Below, piece after piece: positions 35,421 through 44,349 of a DNA stretch of 64,000 nt. The stretch's first letter is position 1, and each line of letters begins with the position of its first letter. The DNA is from Hydrogenophaga sp. IBVHS1 (GTDB taxonomy: Bacteria; Pseudomonadota; Gammaproteobacteria; Burkholderiales; Burkholderiaceae_C), in contig NZ_NFUU01000001.1 in assembly GCF_002127265.1 (NCBI RefSeq), positions 2,550,040-2,614,039 on the forward strand. The letters run 5' to 3'. The notes beneath the pieces are model-generated. The model ran no database searches, was not told the DNA's origin, and worked only from the letters and a program-made list of their open reading frames with translations. The translations under genes and the position numbers were made by a program.

Positions 35421-38400
35421 GGCAGTTTGAAGAAGAAGGTGGCGCCCTTGCCTGGCGCCGACTCGGCCCAGATGCGGCCGTCGTGGCGCTCGATGATGCG
35501 CGCCACAATGGCCAGCCCCACGCCCATGCCCGGCACGTCGCTGCCCGGGTGCAGTCGCTGGAACAGGCCGAACAGCTTTTCGGCGTGCGCCATGTCGAAA
35601 CCCATGCCGTTGTCCCGCACGAAGTAAGCGCGCTGCGTGCCATCGAAACCCGCCACCAGATGGGGGATCGGCTGGTGGCGTGAGTATTTCAGCGCGTTGT
35701 CCATCAGGTTGGAAAACACCTGGCGCAACAACGTGGCGTCGCCCAGCGCGTGCGGCAGCGGCGCCACATCGATGCGCGCTTGCGGCACCTGCGGCGACAG
35801 CGCTTCGGCCACCGAATGCGCCAGCTCCCGCATGTCCACCGGCACGGCATCGAGCTCTACGCGCACCACGCGCAGCAGCTCCAGCATGTCGGTGAGCATC
35901 TGCCCCATGTTGCGCGCCGAGCGCACGATGCGCTCGAACATCGCTCGGCCGCTGGGGCTCAGGCGCTCGGCTTCTTCTTCCAGCACGATGGCCGCGAAGC
36001 CATTGACCGAGCGCAGCGGCGCGCGCAGGTCGTGTGCGATCGAGTACGAGATGGCCTCCATGTCGCGCATGGAGCGCTCGAGCGCGGCGGTGCGCTCGCC
36101 CACGCGCTGTTCCAGGCTGGCGTTGAGCGCGCGCACCTGCTCCTGCGCGGCCACGCGCTCGGAGATGTCGATGTGTGTGCCCGACATGAACAGCGCCCGG
36201 TCCTGGTCGTCACGCTGGTGCACGCGCCCACGCGTGTTGATCCAGACCCAGTGGCCCAGCTTGTGGCGCATGCGGATGTCGCACTCGTAGTAAGGCAGGC
36301 TTCCTTCCAGGTGCCGGTCGCGGATTTCGTCTGCGCGCCGAAGGTCGTCCGGGTGCACCAGTGCCTGCCAGGTTTCGGAGCGAATGGGTTGCAGTTCCGC
36401 CAGGGTGTAGCCCAGCATCTCGGCCCAGCGTTCGTTCACGGTGAGCGTGTTCTGCGCCACGTTGGTTTCCCAGATGCCAGGGCGCGTGCCCTCCAGCACC
36501 CAGGCCAGGCGCTGGCGCTGCTCGCGCAGGGCCTCCTGCGCCTCGAAGTAGGAACTCACGTCGGTAAAGGTGCGCACCAGCCCGCCATCGGGCAGGCGAC
36601 GCGAGCGAATGTCGAGCGTGCGGCCATCGCGCGTCTTGCGCCAGTAGTTGCCTGGCGCCTCCACGTCACCCGGCTGGTTGAGGTAGCTGTGGGCTTCGGA
36701 CTCCACCAGCCGCATGCCATCGCCGAAGTCGCCGCGCTCGCGCTGAAACTTCACGATGTCCTCGTTTGAAGGCCGGCCGCGAAGCAGCTCCTCGGGCAGG
36801 TCCAGCAACTCAAGCACGCGCTGGTTGTAGATCAGGATGCGACCACTGGCATCGACCTTGGTCAAGCCCTGGCTGATGCTGTCCAGCGTGACCTGCAGAG
36901 CCATGCTTTTCTCGGCCAGCAACCGGCTGGTGGCCTCCAGGTCCTGGCGTGTGCGCCGGCGCTCGGCATGGCCGCGCCACGCCAGCACCAGCTGCCGCAC
37001 CGCGCCCAGCAGGGGCTGCAGAAACTCGATGTCTTCGCTGGTGTAGCCCTCGGGCTGGTTGGCCAGGCCCACCATCGCGACCAGTCGATCGCCCACCGCG
37101 AGCGGGATGCCGAGAAACGCGTCCATGGCCGGGTGGCCTTCGGGCAGCCCGGCGGCGCGCGCATCGTGGCGCGGGTCGTTGGCGATCACGGGCTCGCCGG
37201 TCACCAAGGCGTGGCCGAACAGCGAGCGCAGGTTGCGAAACGCCATGCCGGCGTCCATCTGATCCTCGTACATGCGGCGCGACGCCTCGTCCCACGCAAT
37301 GTTGGTGATCGCATGCGTCCTGAGGTAAGGCTTGTCGTGCCCGTCGTACAGCACTTCGCCAACAAAACCATAGGTGCTGCCGGTCACGCTCAGGAAAGCC
37401 GTCAGCAAGCCCTCGAAAGCGCGGCGCTTGTCGTCGGCCTCGATGTACACCGCCTGGGCCAGGCGCACGGCTTCCAGCATGCGGTGCTGACGCTCCAGCT
37501 TCTGGGCGGCAATGCGGGCCTGCGTGACGTCGGTGGTGAAGCCGTGCCAGACCACCGAGCCATCGGGCTCGGCCTGCGGCACCGACTCCACGCTGTACCA
37601 GCGCGTGCTGCCGCTGGGCAGGCGCACCCGGTAGGTTTGCCGCCAGGTGGTGAGCTGTCGCGCCGACTCGTTCAGCGACTCGATGACGGCGGCACGGTCG
37701 TCCGGGTGCACACGCTCGAACAAAATGCGCGCGTCGCTCTGCAGCGCCGCTGGCTCCACTTCCAGCATTTCGCGCGCGGCGTCGTTCACGTAGGTGATCA
37801 CACTGCGGCCACCTGGCAACAGGCGCGCCTGGTACATCATGCCGGGTACCCGCGCCGCGATGTTCTGCAACAACTTGAACTGCTCGGCCAGGCGCACGAT
37901 CGCCTCGCGTTCGGCGGTGATGTCCTGCACCACGCCAAAATCGGTCTGCGGGTTGCCCGCCACGGTGGTCTGACCGATGCGGGTTCTAAACCAGCGCAGC
38001 TGGCCATCGGGCCGCGTCCAGCGGAACTCCACCTCACGGCCATCCATCGCGGCGCGCGCGGCAAGCCAGGCTGGCTTGTCGTCGGGGTGAATGCCACCGC
38101 GCCCGTCACCACGGCGAATTCTGTTCTGCGGCTCCAGACCGGCGATCTCAAAAAGCCCCAGCGACCAGACCACGTCGTCGTTGTTCTCGGCGTTGGTCCA
38201 GTGCCCGACACCCGCCATCTTCTCGATGGCGGCGTGCAGCTCCACCTGCTGCTGCAACGCCACGTTGGCCTGGCGCAAGGCGGCCTCGCCCTGGACGCGG
38301 GCCTCTTCAGCCTCGTACTCGCGCGTGGCCTCGGTCAGGTACACCAGCGCCAGCGGCTCGGGCGAGACTTGCAGAACGGTGGTGTGCAGCCGCACCCGGT

Positions 38401-38719
38401 GCCTCACGCCATCCCGCAGGCAGAGGTAGTTCAAAGGGCTCGCCGAGGGCAACCCGTTCACGTATCGGTCACGCTCGTCCACGCTGGGCCAATGGCCCAG
38501 TTCCACTGTGGTTCGGCCAATGGCGTCTTCGCGATTCAGCCCGGTCAACGCGACCCACGCGTCGTTGACTGCCAGCAGGCGTCCATCGCTCAGGCGTGAG
38601 ACAGAAGCCGCCATCGGCGAGGCCATGAACAGGGCCTCGTAAGGCAGGGCCGGGTCTGGGGGCATGGATGTCTTGGCACCCGCTTCGTCTGGCTGAGTGG
38701 CGGGAACAGCTTCGGCCAT
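35411..38719 (-). CDS. Multi-PAS/GAF sensor histidine kinase
   Basis: 1102 residues with no transmembrane segment, so a cytoplasmic sensor. Order: PAS (about 25-140, [26 protein letters not shown]), short coiled coil, PAS/PAC ([17 protein letters not shown]), PAS ([26 protein letters not shown]), GAF ([25 protein letters not shown]), PAS ([23 protein letters not shown]), PAS/PAC ([23 protein letters not shown]), HisKA ([19 protein letters not shown]) and HATPase ([27 protein letters not shown]). The start at 38719 ([10 protein letters not shown]) is preferred to one 49 codons upstream. No cognate regulator adjoins; it borders the proposed sigma54 island. Signal unknown. Confidence 0.9.
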   Translation of the reverse strand: MAEAVPATQPDEAGAKTSMPPDPALPYEALFMASPMAASVSRLSDGRLLAVNDAWVALTGLNREDAIGRTTVELGHWPSVDERDRYVNGLPSASPLNYLCLRDGVRHRVRLHTTVLQVSPEPLALVYLTEATREYEAEEARVQGEAALRQANVALQQQVELHAAIEKMAGVGHWTNAENNDDVVWSLGLFEIAGLEPQNRIRRGDGRGGIHPDDKPAWLAARAAMDGREVEFRWTRPDGQLRWFRTRIGQTTVAGNPQTDFGVVQDITAEREAIVRLAEQFKLLQNIAARVPGMMYQARLLPGGRSVITYVNDAAREMLEVEPAALQSDARILFERVHPDDRAAVIESLNESARQLTTWRQTYRVRLPSGSTRWYSVESVPQAEPDGSVVWHGFTTDVTQARIAAQKLERQHRMLEAVRLAQAVYIEADDKRRAFEGLLTAFLSVTGSTYGFVGEVLYDGHDKPYLRTHAITNIAWDEASRRMYEDQMDAGMAFRNLRSLFGHALVTGEPVIANDPRHDARAAGLPEGHPAMDAFLGIPLAVGDRLVAMVGLANQPEGYTSEDIEFLQPLLGAVRQLVLAWRGHAERRRTRQDLEATSRLLAEKSMALQVTLDSISQGLTKVDASGRILIYNQRVLELLDLPEELLRGRPSNEDIVKFQRERGDFGDGMRLVESEAHSYLNQPGDVEAPGNYWRKTRDGRTLDIRSRRLPDGGLVRTFTDVSSYFEAQEALREQRQRLAWVLEGTRPGIWETNVAQNTLTVNERWAEMLGYTLAELQPIRSETWQALVHPDDLRRADEIRDRHLEGSLPYYECDIRMRHKLGHWVWINTRGRVHQRDDQDRALFMSGTHIDISERVAAQEQVRALNASLEQRVGERTAALERSMRDMEAISYSIAHDLRAPLRSVNGFAAIVLEEEAERLSPSGRAMFERIVRSARNMGQMLTDMLELLRVVRVELDAVPVDMRELAHSVAEALSPQVPQARIDVAPLPHALGDATLLRQVFSNLMDNALKYSRHQPIPHLVAGFDGTQRAYFVRDNGMGFDMAHAEKLFGLFQRLHPGSDVPGMGVGLAIVARIIERHDGRIWAESAPGKGATFFFKLPQA

Positions 38720-38787
38720 GCGCGCGCTCGGTGTATGGAATGTTGGAAAGGCGAACCTGCAAATTGTGCCGGACAGATCCAACCGAT

Positions 38788-38818
38788 AGCGGGCAATATG
38801 GCTGCTAAAGTGCCCGCT
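38788..38818. promoter_or_regulatory. Dyad upstream of the hybrid-kinase sigma54 promoter
   Basis: AGCGGGCA (38788-38795) and TGCCCGCT (38811-38818) form a perfect 8-bp inverted repeat with a 15-bp spacer. It is about 120-150 bp before the -24 box at 38937, the distance typical for an activator enhancer site. Function inferred. Confidence 0.4.
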
Positions 38819-38936
38819 TGTTCTGATCCAGCAGCGGAACGCTGGCCGCTCACCGCCCCCGGCCACGCTACCTGCATTCTTTTAGTCTACATCGTCGAAC
38901 CGCACGAACCGTCTCGGGAGACATCGAACATGTGGC

Positions 38937-38952
38937 TGGCACGCCGTTTGCC
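38937..38952 (+). promoter_or_regulatory. Sigma54 promoter for the hybrid kinase
   Basis: TGGCACG-CCGT-TTGCC is a perfect -24/-12 match apart from the last base. Predicted start is near 38963, giving a leader of about 113 nt. It is the strongest sigma54 site in the window. Confidence 0.82.
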
Positions 38953-39075
38953 CTGTTTTCCTGGACCCGCGTGGCGGCAGGTCGCCGCACCCATCGCCGA
39001 GGAACAGGAGGCACTTCACTTGCAGAGGTTCATCGGCCAGATTGATTTGGGCGGCGTGGTCGCGGGAGAGCAGCC

Positions 39076-40971
39076 GTGAAACCCACCTCGCTGCGCCAGC
39101 AACTCACGCGCGCTGCAATGCTCACGACGTTGCTGGCGATCCTGCTCAGCGCAGGTGCCCTGATCAGCTACGAACTCTCGGTGTACCGCAGCGCGGGCAT
39201 TGCCGATCTGCGTGCCCAGGCCGAATTGATCGCCCGTTCCACCGCCGCGGCAGTGGAATCCCGCGATACCAAGGTCGCGCGCGAGAACCTCGCCCTGCTC
39301 AGAAACCAGCCGCGAATTCTTGCAGCAGCGGTCTATGGGCTCGACGGCACCCTCATTGCTTCGCACACCCCGGAAGGCGGCGCGCTGCTGGCGCGCGTAC
39401 CACTGAATGCGCAGACCTGGGGACCGCGCTTCAGCGGCTCCACACTGGAGACGACGCAGGCCATCGAACGCGACGGCGTGCGGCTCGGCATGCTGTACCT
39501 CAAGGCGGAGCACGACGTGTGGCGACGGCTCGCGGCGTTCGCCCTCATCGTTCTGGCGGTGGGTGCGATCAGCCTGACGGCCGCGTTTTACCTGTTCGTG
39601 CACCTGCAGCGCCGCATCACGGCCCCGCTGGAGCGCATGACCGACGTAGCGCGTGACGTGATCGGCAGCCACAACTGGTCGTTGCGCGCACCCGCCACCG
39701 ACTACAAGGACGTGGGGGTGCTGGTCGATGCGTTCAACCGCATGTTGTCCGAGTGCGAGACCCGCACCTCGGAGCTGGAACGCGAGATGGTGACGCGCCA
39801 GGGTGTGGAGCAGGAGCTGCGCCAGGCCGATCGGCAGAAAGACGAGTTCCTGGCCACGCTCGCCCACGAATTGCGCAATCCGCTCTCGCCCATGACGAGC
39901 GCGGTCGCGTTGCTGCAGATGCCAGAAGCCTCCGCGCAGACGCGCGACAAGGCGCTGGTGGTGCTGGAGCGCCAGCTCCGCCACATCGTGCGCCTGGTCA
40001 ACGACCTGCTCGATGCCTCGCGCGTGACGACGGGCAAGCTCTCGCTGGACAACGAAACGGTCAACGTGGGTGAGCTGCTGAATACCATCGTTGATGGTGC
40101 ACAGGCACTGGCCACCCAGCAGGGCCTGACGCTTTCATTGCAACTGCCCCCCAGGCCTCTGCATGTCGATGGCGATGCCATACGGCTCACGCAGGTGTTC
40201 TCCAACCTGCTGAGCAATGCCTGTCGCTACACCTTGCGAGGCGGCCGGGTGGACATTGCCCTGGCCGAACGTGGCCCGTGGGTGGAGGTGTCCATCAACG
40301 ACACCGGGATTGGCGTTGAACCCGAGATGCAGGAGCGCATCTTCGACCTGTTCGAGCAGGCCGACAAAACACTGCAACGCGGCAACGCAGGACTCGGCGT
40401 GGGCCTTACGCTGGCGCGGCAGATCATCCAGTTGCACCACGGCGTGCTGACCATGAGCAGCGAGGGGCTGAACCGGGGATCTTGCTTCACGGTGCGCCTG
40501 CCACTGCTTCAAAAGGACGGCGCAGTGCTGGCTGCCAGCCCGCCCCCGCTCATCACCCGGCGGCCATCGACACGCTCACTGCACATTCTCATTGCAGACG
40601 ACAACCTCGACCTCACTGAAAGCTTCGCCGAGATACTCAGTGCCAACGGTCACCGGGTCGATGTGGTCCACGACGGAGAAGCGGCGGTTCAGAAGGCCCG
40701 TGAGCAGGTGCCTGACATCGCGCTGCTTGACATCGGCATGCCCAAGCTCGATGGCTACGAGGTGGCCCGCCAGCTTCGCGCGGGCATCACCACGCAGGGC
40801 ATTCACCTGGTGGCCATCACGGGCTGGGGGCAGGCCTCCGACCGGGAGGCGGCGTGGGCGGCCGGTTTCGATCAGCACCTGCTCAAGCCGGTGGACCCGG
40901 AAGACCTGGTGCGGCTCATCGGCGAGTCCTACGATGAATTTCAGGCGTCCCGGCCTGGCGAGCTGCGCTGA
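39076..40971 (+). CDS. Hybrid sensor histidine kinase / response regulator
   Basis: 631 residues starting with GTG, nine bases after GGGAGAG. A first membrane helix (MLTTLLAILLSAGALISY) and a second (AAFALIVLAVGAISLTAAFYLFV) enclose a periplasmic domain of about 115 residues. A HAMP domain follows, then HisKA with H264 (LATLAHELRNPLSPM), HATPase (N-box FSNLLSNACRY; G-boxes NDTGIGVEP and GLGVGLTLARQII) and a C-terminal receiver with D552 (ALLDIGMPKLDG) and conserved lysine in LLKPVDP. It has a near-perfect sigma54 promoter of its own and lies tail-to-tail with rpoN2, suggesting it senses an envelope signal for that system (inference). Confidence 0.92.
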   Translation: MKPTSLRQQLTRAAMLTTLLAILLSAGALISYELSVYRSAGIADLRAQAELIARSTAAAVESRDTKVARENLALLRNQPRILAAAVYGLDGTLIASHTPEGGALLARVPLNAQTWGPRFSGSTLETTQAIERDGVRLGMLYLKAEHDVWRRLAAFALIVLAVGAISLTAAFYLFVHLQRRITAPLERMTDVARDVIGSHNWSLRAPATDYKDVGVLVDAFNRMLSECETRTSELEREMVTRQGVEQELRQADRQKDEFLATLAHELRNPLSPMTSAVALLQMPEASAQTRDKALVVLERQLRHIVRLVNDLLDASRVTTGKLSLDNETVNVGELLNTIVDGAQALATQQGLTLSLQLPPRPLHVDGDAIRLTQVFSNLLSNACRYTLRGGRVDIALAERGPWVEVSINDTGIGVEPEMQERIFDLFEQADKTLQRGNAGLGVGLTLARQIIQLHHGVLTMSSEGLNRGSCFTVRLPLLQKDGAVLAASPPPLITRRPSTRSLHILIADDNLDLTESFAEILSANGHRVDVVHDGEAAVQKAREQVPDIALLDIGMPKLDGYEVARQLRAGITTQGIHLVAITGWGQASDREAAWAAGFDQHLLKPVDPEDLVRLIGESYDEFQASRPGELR

Positions 40972-40977
40972 ACCACC

Positions 40978-42414
40978 TCAGTCGTGGCGTCGGCGCCGGT
41001 CCACCGCTTCGATGCGAAGCATCTGGCGGTACTTGGTGACGGTGCGACGCGCCACGGTCAGCCCTTGCTGGGCCAGCTGGCGCGTGATCTGCGCATCGGA
41101 CAGCGGACTCTCTGCCGACTCCGCCTCGATGATGTCCTGGATCAGGCCACGAATGGCGGTGCCGGAACAGGCCTTGCCGTTTGCGCTGACCATGGCGCGA
41201 GAGAAGAAGTGCTTGAGCTCGTACACCCCGCTCGGTGTGGCCATGTATTTGTTGTTGGTGACGCGGGACACCGTGGACTCGTGAACGCCCACTTCGTCGG
41301 CGATCTCCTTCAGGCCCAACGGCTTCATCGCCATCGCGCCGTACTCGAAGAAGTGACGCTGGCGCCGCACGATGGCCTGAGCCACGTCCAGGATGGTGGA
41401 GAAGCGCTGCTCGACATTGCGCATCGTCCAGCGCGCTTCCTGCAGGTGCGCGCCCATTTCGGCATGTTCGGCGCAACGGTGCTGCTGAAACAGGCGGGCG
41501 TAGTCCTCGTTGATTCGCACCTTCGGAACGATGGTGGAGTTGAGCCTGGCGCTCCAGGCGCCCCGATCTTTCCTCACGATCACGTCGGGCACGATGTAGC
41601 TCACTCTGGAGGGGGAGAGACGCCAGCCGGGACGAGGATCGAGCCGGCGAATGCGATCGCAGACCGCTTCCACATCGGTAGCCGGCTCGCCGAGCAAACG
41701 TGCAATCGCAGGCACATCGCGCGCGGCAAGCGCATCCAGGTGCGTGGACACGATGGTGCTGGCCATCGACCGCTGCTTCGGGCACGCGATGCTCGCGAGT
41801 TGCAACGCCAGGCACTCGGCAACATCGCGCGCGCCCACGCCCGCCGGCTCCAGCGATTGCACCAGCTTCAAGGCAATCTGCATTTCGTCCAGCGACGCCG
41901 CCGGCTCCAGGCCGCCCCATTCCAGCAGCTCGCACAAAGGCGTGCGCAGATAACCGTCGTCGTCGAGCGACTCCACCACGGCACGGGCGAGCGCAGCATC
42001 GCGTGGGCTCAGGGGCAAGGTGCTGAGCTGCACATGCAGATGCGCGTTCAGTGAGGTCTCTGCCACCATGAAATCCAGCGCGGACACATCACCGTCGTGC
42101 GAGGACCCGGAGGGTGCGAAGCCGTCACCCAGCCAGAGTTCACGATCGGATTCGTGCGCGAGCTCCATGCTGTCATCGTCATATTCACCGTCGCGGTCGT
42201 CGGCCCGCTCGGCGATCTCGTCACCCCCCTCCGCGATGTCGATCTCGTCTTCGGCGCCGTCTTCCGTTTCGAGAAAAGGATTGCGGCCCAGCACGTCGCG
42301 CACCACGGTGCCGAAGTCCAGCGAAGACATCTGCAGCAAGCGCACGGCGTGCTGAAGTCGGGGCGAAAGGGTTTGATTCTGGCGCTGTTCTGCACGCGCT
42401 TCCATCTGCATCAT
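40978..42414 (-). CDS. rpoN: RNA polymerase sigma54 factor, divergent paralog (here rpoN2)
   Basis: 478 residues. Region I (QTLSPRLQHAVRLLQMSSLDFGTVVRDVLGRNPFLE) differs from the usual RpoN N-terminus (LALTPQLQQSIRLLQLS). An acidic region II follows (EDGAEDEIDIAEGGDEIAERADDRDGEYDDD). The core-binding and DNA-binding regions are intact (FFEYGAMAMKPLGLKEIADEVGVHESTVSRVTNNKYMATPSGVYELKHFFS), and the RpoN box is ARRTVTKYRQML (residues 455-466). The start at 42414 is set by GGAGGAG six bases upstream; the in-frame ATG at 42453 is rejected. A -24/-12 site precedes it, so it may activate itself. That it is a second sigma54 is inferred from divergence and context; a main rpoN would lie elsewhere. Confidence 0.9.
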   Translation of the reverse strand: MMQMEARAEQRQNQTLSPRLQHAVRLLQMSSLDFGTVVRDVLGRNPFLETEDGAEDEIDIAEGGDEIAERADDRDGEYDDDSMELAHESDRELWLGDGFAPSGSSHDGDVSALDFMVAETSLNAHLHVQLSTLPLSPRDAALARAVVESLDDDGYLRTPLCELLEWGGLEPAASLDEMQIALKLVQSLEPAGVGARDVAECLALQLASIACPKQRSMASTIVSTHLDALAARDVPAIARLLGEPATDVEAVCDRIRRLDPRPGWRLSPSRVSYIVPDVIVRKDRGAWSARLNSTIVPKVRINEDYARLFQQHRCAEHAEMGAHLQEARWTMRNVEQRFSTILDVAQAIVRRQRHFFEYGAMAMKPLGLKEIADEVGVHESTVSRVTNNKYMATPSGVYELKHFFSRAMVSANGKACSGTAIRGLIQDIIEAESAESPLSDAQITRQLAQQGLTVARRTVTKYRQMLRIEAVDRRRRHD

Positions 42415-42480
42415 GACGATCTCCTCCGGGTCATTGAAGAGGTTTGACCGCACATCACGGCTGCCTCATCCCCTCTTCAA

Positions 42481-42496
42481 TGCACAGGTCGTGCCG
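42481..42496 (-). promoter_or_regulatory. Candidate sigma54 promoter for rpoN2
   Basis: Read on the minus strand: CGGCACG-ACCT-GTGCA. It has a complete -24 core, and GC is retained in the -12 box with one T replaced. Predicted start near 42470, 56 bp before the ATG. Suggests sigma54 autoactivation. Confidence 0.6.
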
Positions 42497-42558
42497 CGCC
42501 GTCGATGTCGAAACAAATTCAAACACTTGCCCCTCGCTTACGGGGCAAAGCGGTGCTG

Positions 42559-42599
42559 CCGATGGGTGCGCGAGCGGCGAGAAACGTCACACCCATCGG
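42559..42599. promoter_or_regulatory. 10-bp inverted repeat upstream of rpoN2
   Basis: CCGATGGGTG (42559-42568) and CACCCATCGG (42590-42599) are perfectly complementary, with 21 bp between. The centre is about 110 bp upstream of the predicted rpoN2 start, an enhancer-like position. No T-run follows on the minus strand, so a terminator is less likely. Confidence 0.45.
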
Positions 42600-42661
42600 T
42601 CTGCCTGCCTGCAGAAGGCCAAATCTGCAAGATTTACCGCAAATGCTGCCGAAATTCAGCT

Positions 42662-43498
42662 CTACCGGACAGCGGTTGTGTGCATGCCGTCGATGTCGTA
42701 GCCCTGGGCCCGGGCCAACGCCAGCAATGCTTCAATTCGCGAAGGGTCCATCACCACGTTGCGTGACATGACGCGCAGATGTCGACGCCCCGGCTCACCC
42801 ACCAGCGCCTCCGTGCAGTCGGCATCCACGTGCATGACCCAGTGATCGTCCCAGGCACCTGGCCACCAGCGCGTCCAGCTCGCGAGAAAACTCACCTTCA
42901 GGCGCGCGCCTCCGCTGCCAGGCACTACCCGCATCGCGCCACTGGATTCGTGCACACGGCCGCTGCGCGACGGCACCTGGCGGCGCACCGTGACGCCAGG
43001 TGTTCCGTCCGGTTCCCGGGTCAACGCCAGGTGGGTGGTGGCCAGGCTCAAACCCGCAGACTCGCGACGGCAGGAGAAACGAGCCACTTCATGCCACTGC
43101 CCCATGTAGCGCGGCAGATCGAGGTGCGGCACCGTCGCAGGGCCTGCGGGTCGGTTCGTCAAGAGGCGTTTCACCACCGGTGCAGCCATGCCGAGCACGG
43201 TGATCGTGGAAGCGGGACTCAAACGGGGCCGAAGAAAACGCGGCAACAGCGGCCACAGCATGAGCAACACACCAGCCCAGGGCACCATGGACCGCCGTGG
43301 CCTGATGGCAGACCGCGCACCTTGCCTGACATCCTGCCAACGGTTCTGAATGCCGATTTCACGCGCGATCAGGCGGCGCTCCACCCTGGCAATCTCATAG
43401 GCCAGCGCATCCATGCCGCGCGGCAGGCCGCTGGCCTCGGAAGGGATCGATTCAGTGTGCGGTGCGGGGGACATGGGCTTCTTCATCAAGTGCTTCAT
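42662..43498 (-). CDS. Lipocalin-family protein with N-terminal charged/membrane segment
   Basis: 278 residues. A charged amphipathic part (EIARVERRLIAREIGIQNRWQDVRQGARSAIRP) and hydrophobic stretches (MVPWAGVLLMLWPLLP; TITVLGMAAPVV) precede a lipocalin domain from about residue 126: LDLPRYMGQWHEVARFSCRRES (GxW with EVARF), LKVSFLASWTRWWPGAWDDHWVMHVD, and a C-terminal VMDPSRIEALLALARAQGYDID as in Blc. No lipoprotein signal, so it is probably held in the inner membrane with the barrel on one side, unlike outer-membrane Blc. Third gene of the glsB operon. Start uncertain (ATGs at 43498, 43486, 43474), overlapping the previous gene. Confidence 0.78.
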   Translation of the reverse strand: MKHLMKKPMSPAPHTESIPSEASGLPRGMDALAYEIARVERRLIAREIGIQNRWQDVRQGARSAIRPRRSMVPWAGVLLMLWPLLPRFLRPRLSPASTITVLGMAAPVVKRLLTNRPAGPATVPHLDLPRYMGQWHEVARFSCRRESAGLSLATTHLALTREPDGTPGVTVRRQVPSRSGRVHESSGAMRVVPGSGGARLKVSFLASWTRWWPGAWDDHWVMHVDADCTEALVGEPGRRHLRVMSRNVVMDPSRIEALLALARAQGYDIDGMHTTAVR

Positions 43499-43907
43499 CG
43501 ATGGGCATTGGTGCCCTGAACATCAACTGGCGGCGAGTGGCGGGCAGCCCCAGCGTGGGGATCAAGCGGCGGATGCGGTTCACCGCCCACCAGCCCAGCA
43601 GCACGTGGGCTACCAGCGCCACCCCCAGGGCCATCGCCCAGGTCAGGCCGGCGGCCACAAGACCCACCAGCAGCAATGCCCACACAATCAGCCACCCGGT
43701 CATGCCCAGCACCGTGAGTGCCATGCCCAGGCAAGCCATGTGCAGCAAGGCAAGCCCCGCGCGTTGCAACTCCAGCGACAGCAATTCCACCCGGTCACTG
43801 ACCAGACCTGGCAGATCGCTGAGCAGCCCGCCCAGCAACGCGCTGAGCGATGCCGGGCGGCGGTCACCGTCGGGTGACGAAGAGGTGTCGTCCTGGAATT
43901 GGTTCAT
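43452..43907 (-). CDS. YqjE/phage-holin-III-like membrane protein (DUF1469)
   Basis: 151 residues. A soluble N-terminus and amphipathic helix (LSALLGGLLSDLPGLVSDRVELLSLELQRAGLALLHMA) precede two transmembrane helices (CLGMALTVLGMTGWLIVWALLLVGLV and AMALGVALVAHVLLGWWAV). Matches the Actinobacterial holin/YqjE group, often encoded with DUF883 proteins in stress loci. The ATG overlaps the glsB stop (ATGA). Expressed with glsB and the lipocalin fusion from the sigma54-type site at 44233. Confidence 0.82.
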   Translation of the reverse strand: MNQFQDDTSSSPDGDRRPASLSALLGGLLSDLPGLVSDRVELLSLELQRAGLALLHMACLGMALTVLGMTGWLIVWALLLVGLVAAGLTWAMALGVALVAHVLLGWWAVNRIRRLIPTLGLPATRRQLMFRAPMPIDEALDEEAHVPRTAH

Positions 43908-44176
43908 CGCACGGGGCCCGGACGAAACACGTTGAAGATGGACAGAAGAACAATGGCTCCCACCATGGCGACCAGCAGCGCACCCAGGCTGAATTCATGC
44001 GGAGCGGCTTCAGCCAGACCGACCATGGGCGACAGCAACCAGCCCCCGAGTGCGGCACCGAAGACGCCCACCATCAAATTCGGCAGAAGGCCCCGCTCAC
44101 CATCGCTCAGCAAGACCACGCTGGCCACCATGCCCAGCACCCCACCGGCCACCAGCCACAGAAGGAAATTGATCAT
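43904..44176 (-). CDS. GlsB/YeaQ/YmgE stress-response membrane protein
   Basis: 90 residues with three hydrophobic helices (FLLWLVAGGVLGMVASVVLL, LLPNLMVGVFGAALGGWLL, GALLVAMVGAIVLLSIFNVF), the transglycosylase-associated protein family. E. coli relatives are induced by stress and stationary phase, without a defined biochemical role. Start at 44176 chosen by homology; in-frame extension upstream covers the promoter. First gene of the three-gene operon glsB - YqjE-like - lipocalin. Confidence 0.88.
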   Translation of the reverse strand: MINFLLWLVAGGVLGMVASVVLLSDGERGLLPNLMVGVFGAALGGWLLSPMVGLAEAAPHEFSLGALLVAMVGAIVLLSIFNVFRPGPVR

Positions 44177-44232
44177 GGGAATGCTCCTCAAAGGGTTGAA
44201 CAGCCGTCGTCCGCCGGCTGCGGCAGTGCAAT

Positions 44233-44248
44233 GGCAATCCACATGCCC
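44233..44248 (-). promoter_or_regulatory. Sigma54-type promoter for the glsB operon
   Basis: Minus strand: GGGCATG-TGGA-TTGCC, with correct GG/GC spacing and a full TTGC -12 box. Predicted start near 44222, 46 bp before glsB. Confidence 0.65.
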
Positions 44249-44280
44249 GAGGCGTTGCAGGACGCCGCGAAAGCCGCTGC

Positions 44281-44296
44281 AGGCACAGCGCATGCC
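44281..44296 (+). promoter_or_regulatory. Sigma54-type promoter for the metallopeptidase/L,D-transpeptidase operon
   Basis: AGGCACA-GCGC-ATGCC on the plus strand, 54 bp before the start codon at 44350 and divergent from the glsB promoter 32 bp away. The -12 box has ATGC in place of TTGC. Confidence 0.55.
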
Positions 44297-44349
44297 CAGC
44301 AGAGACCCGCACCCCCAGTAAAAAGCCCGAACGGAGGAAAATCCCGCCC

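Noticed and set aside
38930-39079. Possible 49-residue leader gene before the hybrid kinase (GTGA overlap with its start)
   Set aside because: Its ATG lies upstream of the predicted sigma54 start site and overlaps the -24 box, so it would not be in that transcript; no homology.
44232-44247. TGGCAAT-CCAC-ATGCC read on the plus strand as a second promoter for the metallopeptidase operon
   Set aside because: The same bases read better on the minus strand (GGGCATG-TGGA-TTGCC), and 44281 is a better plus-strand site.
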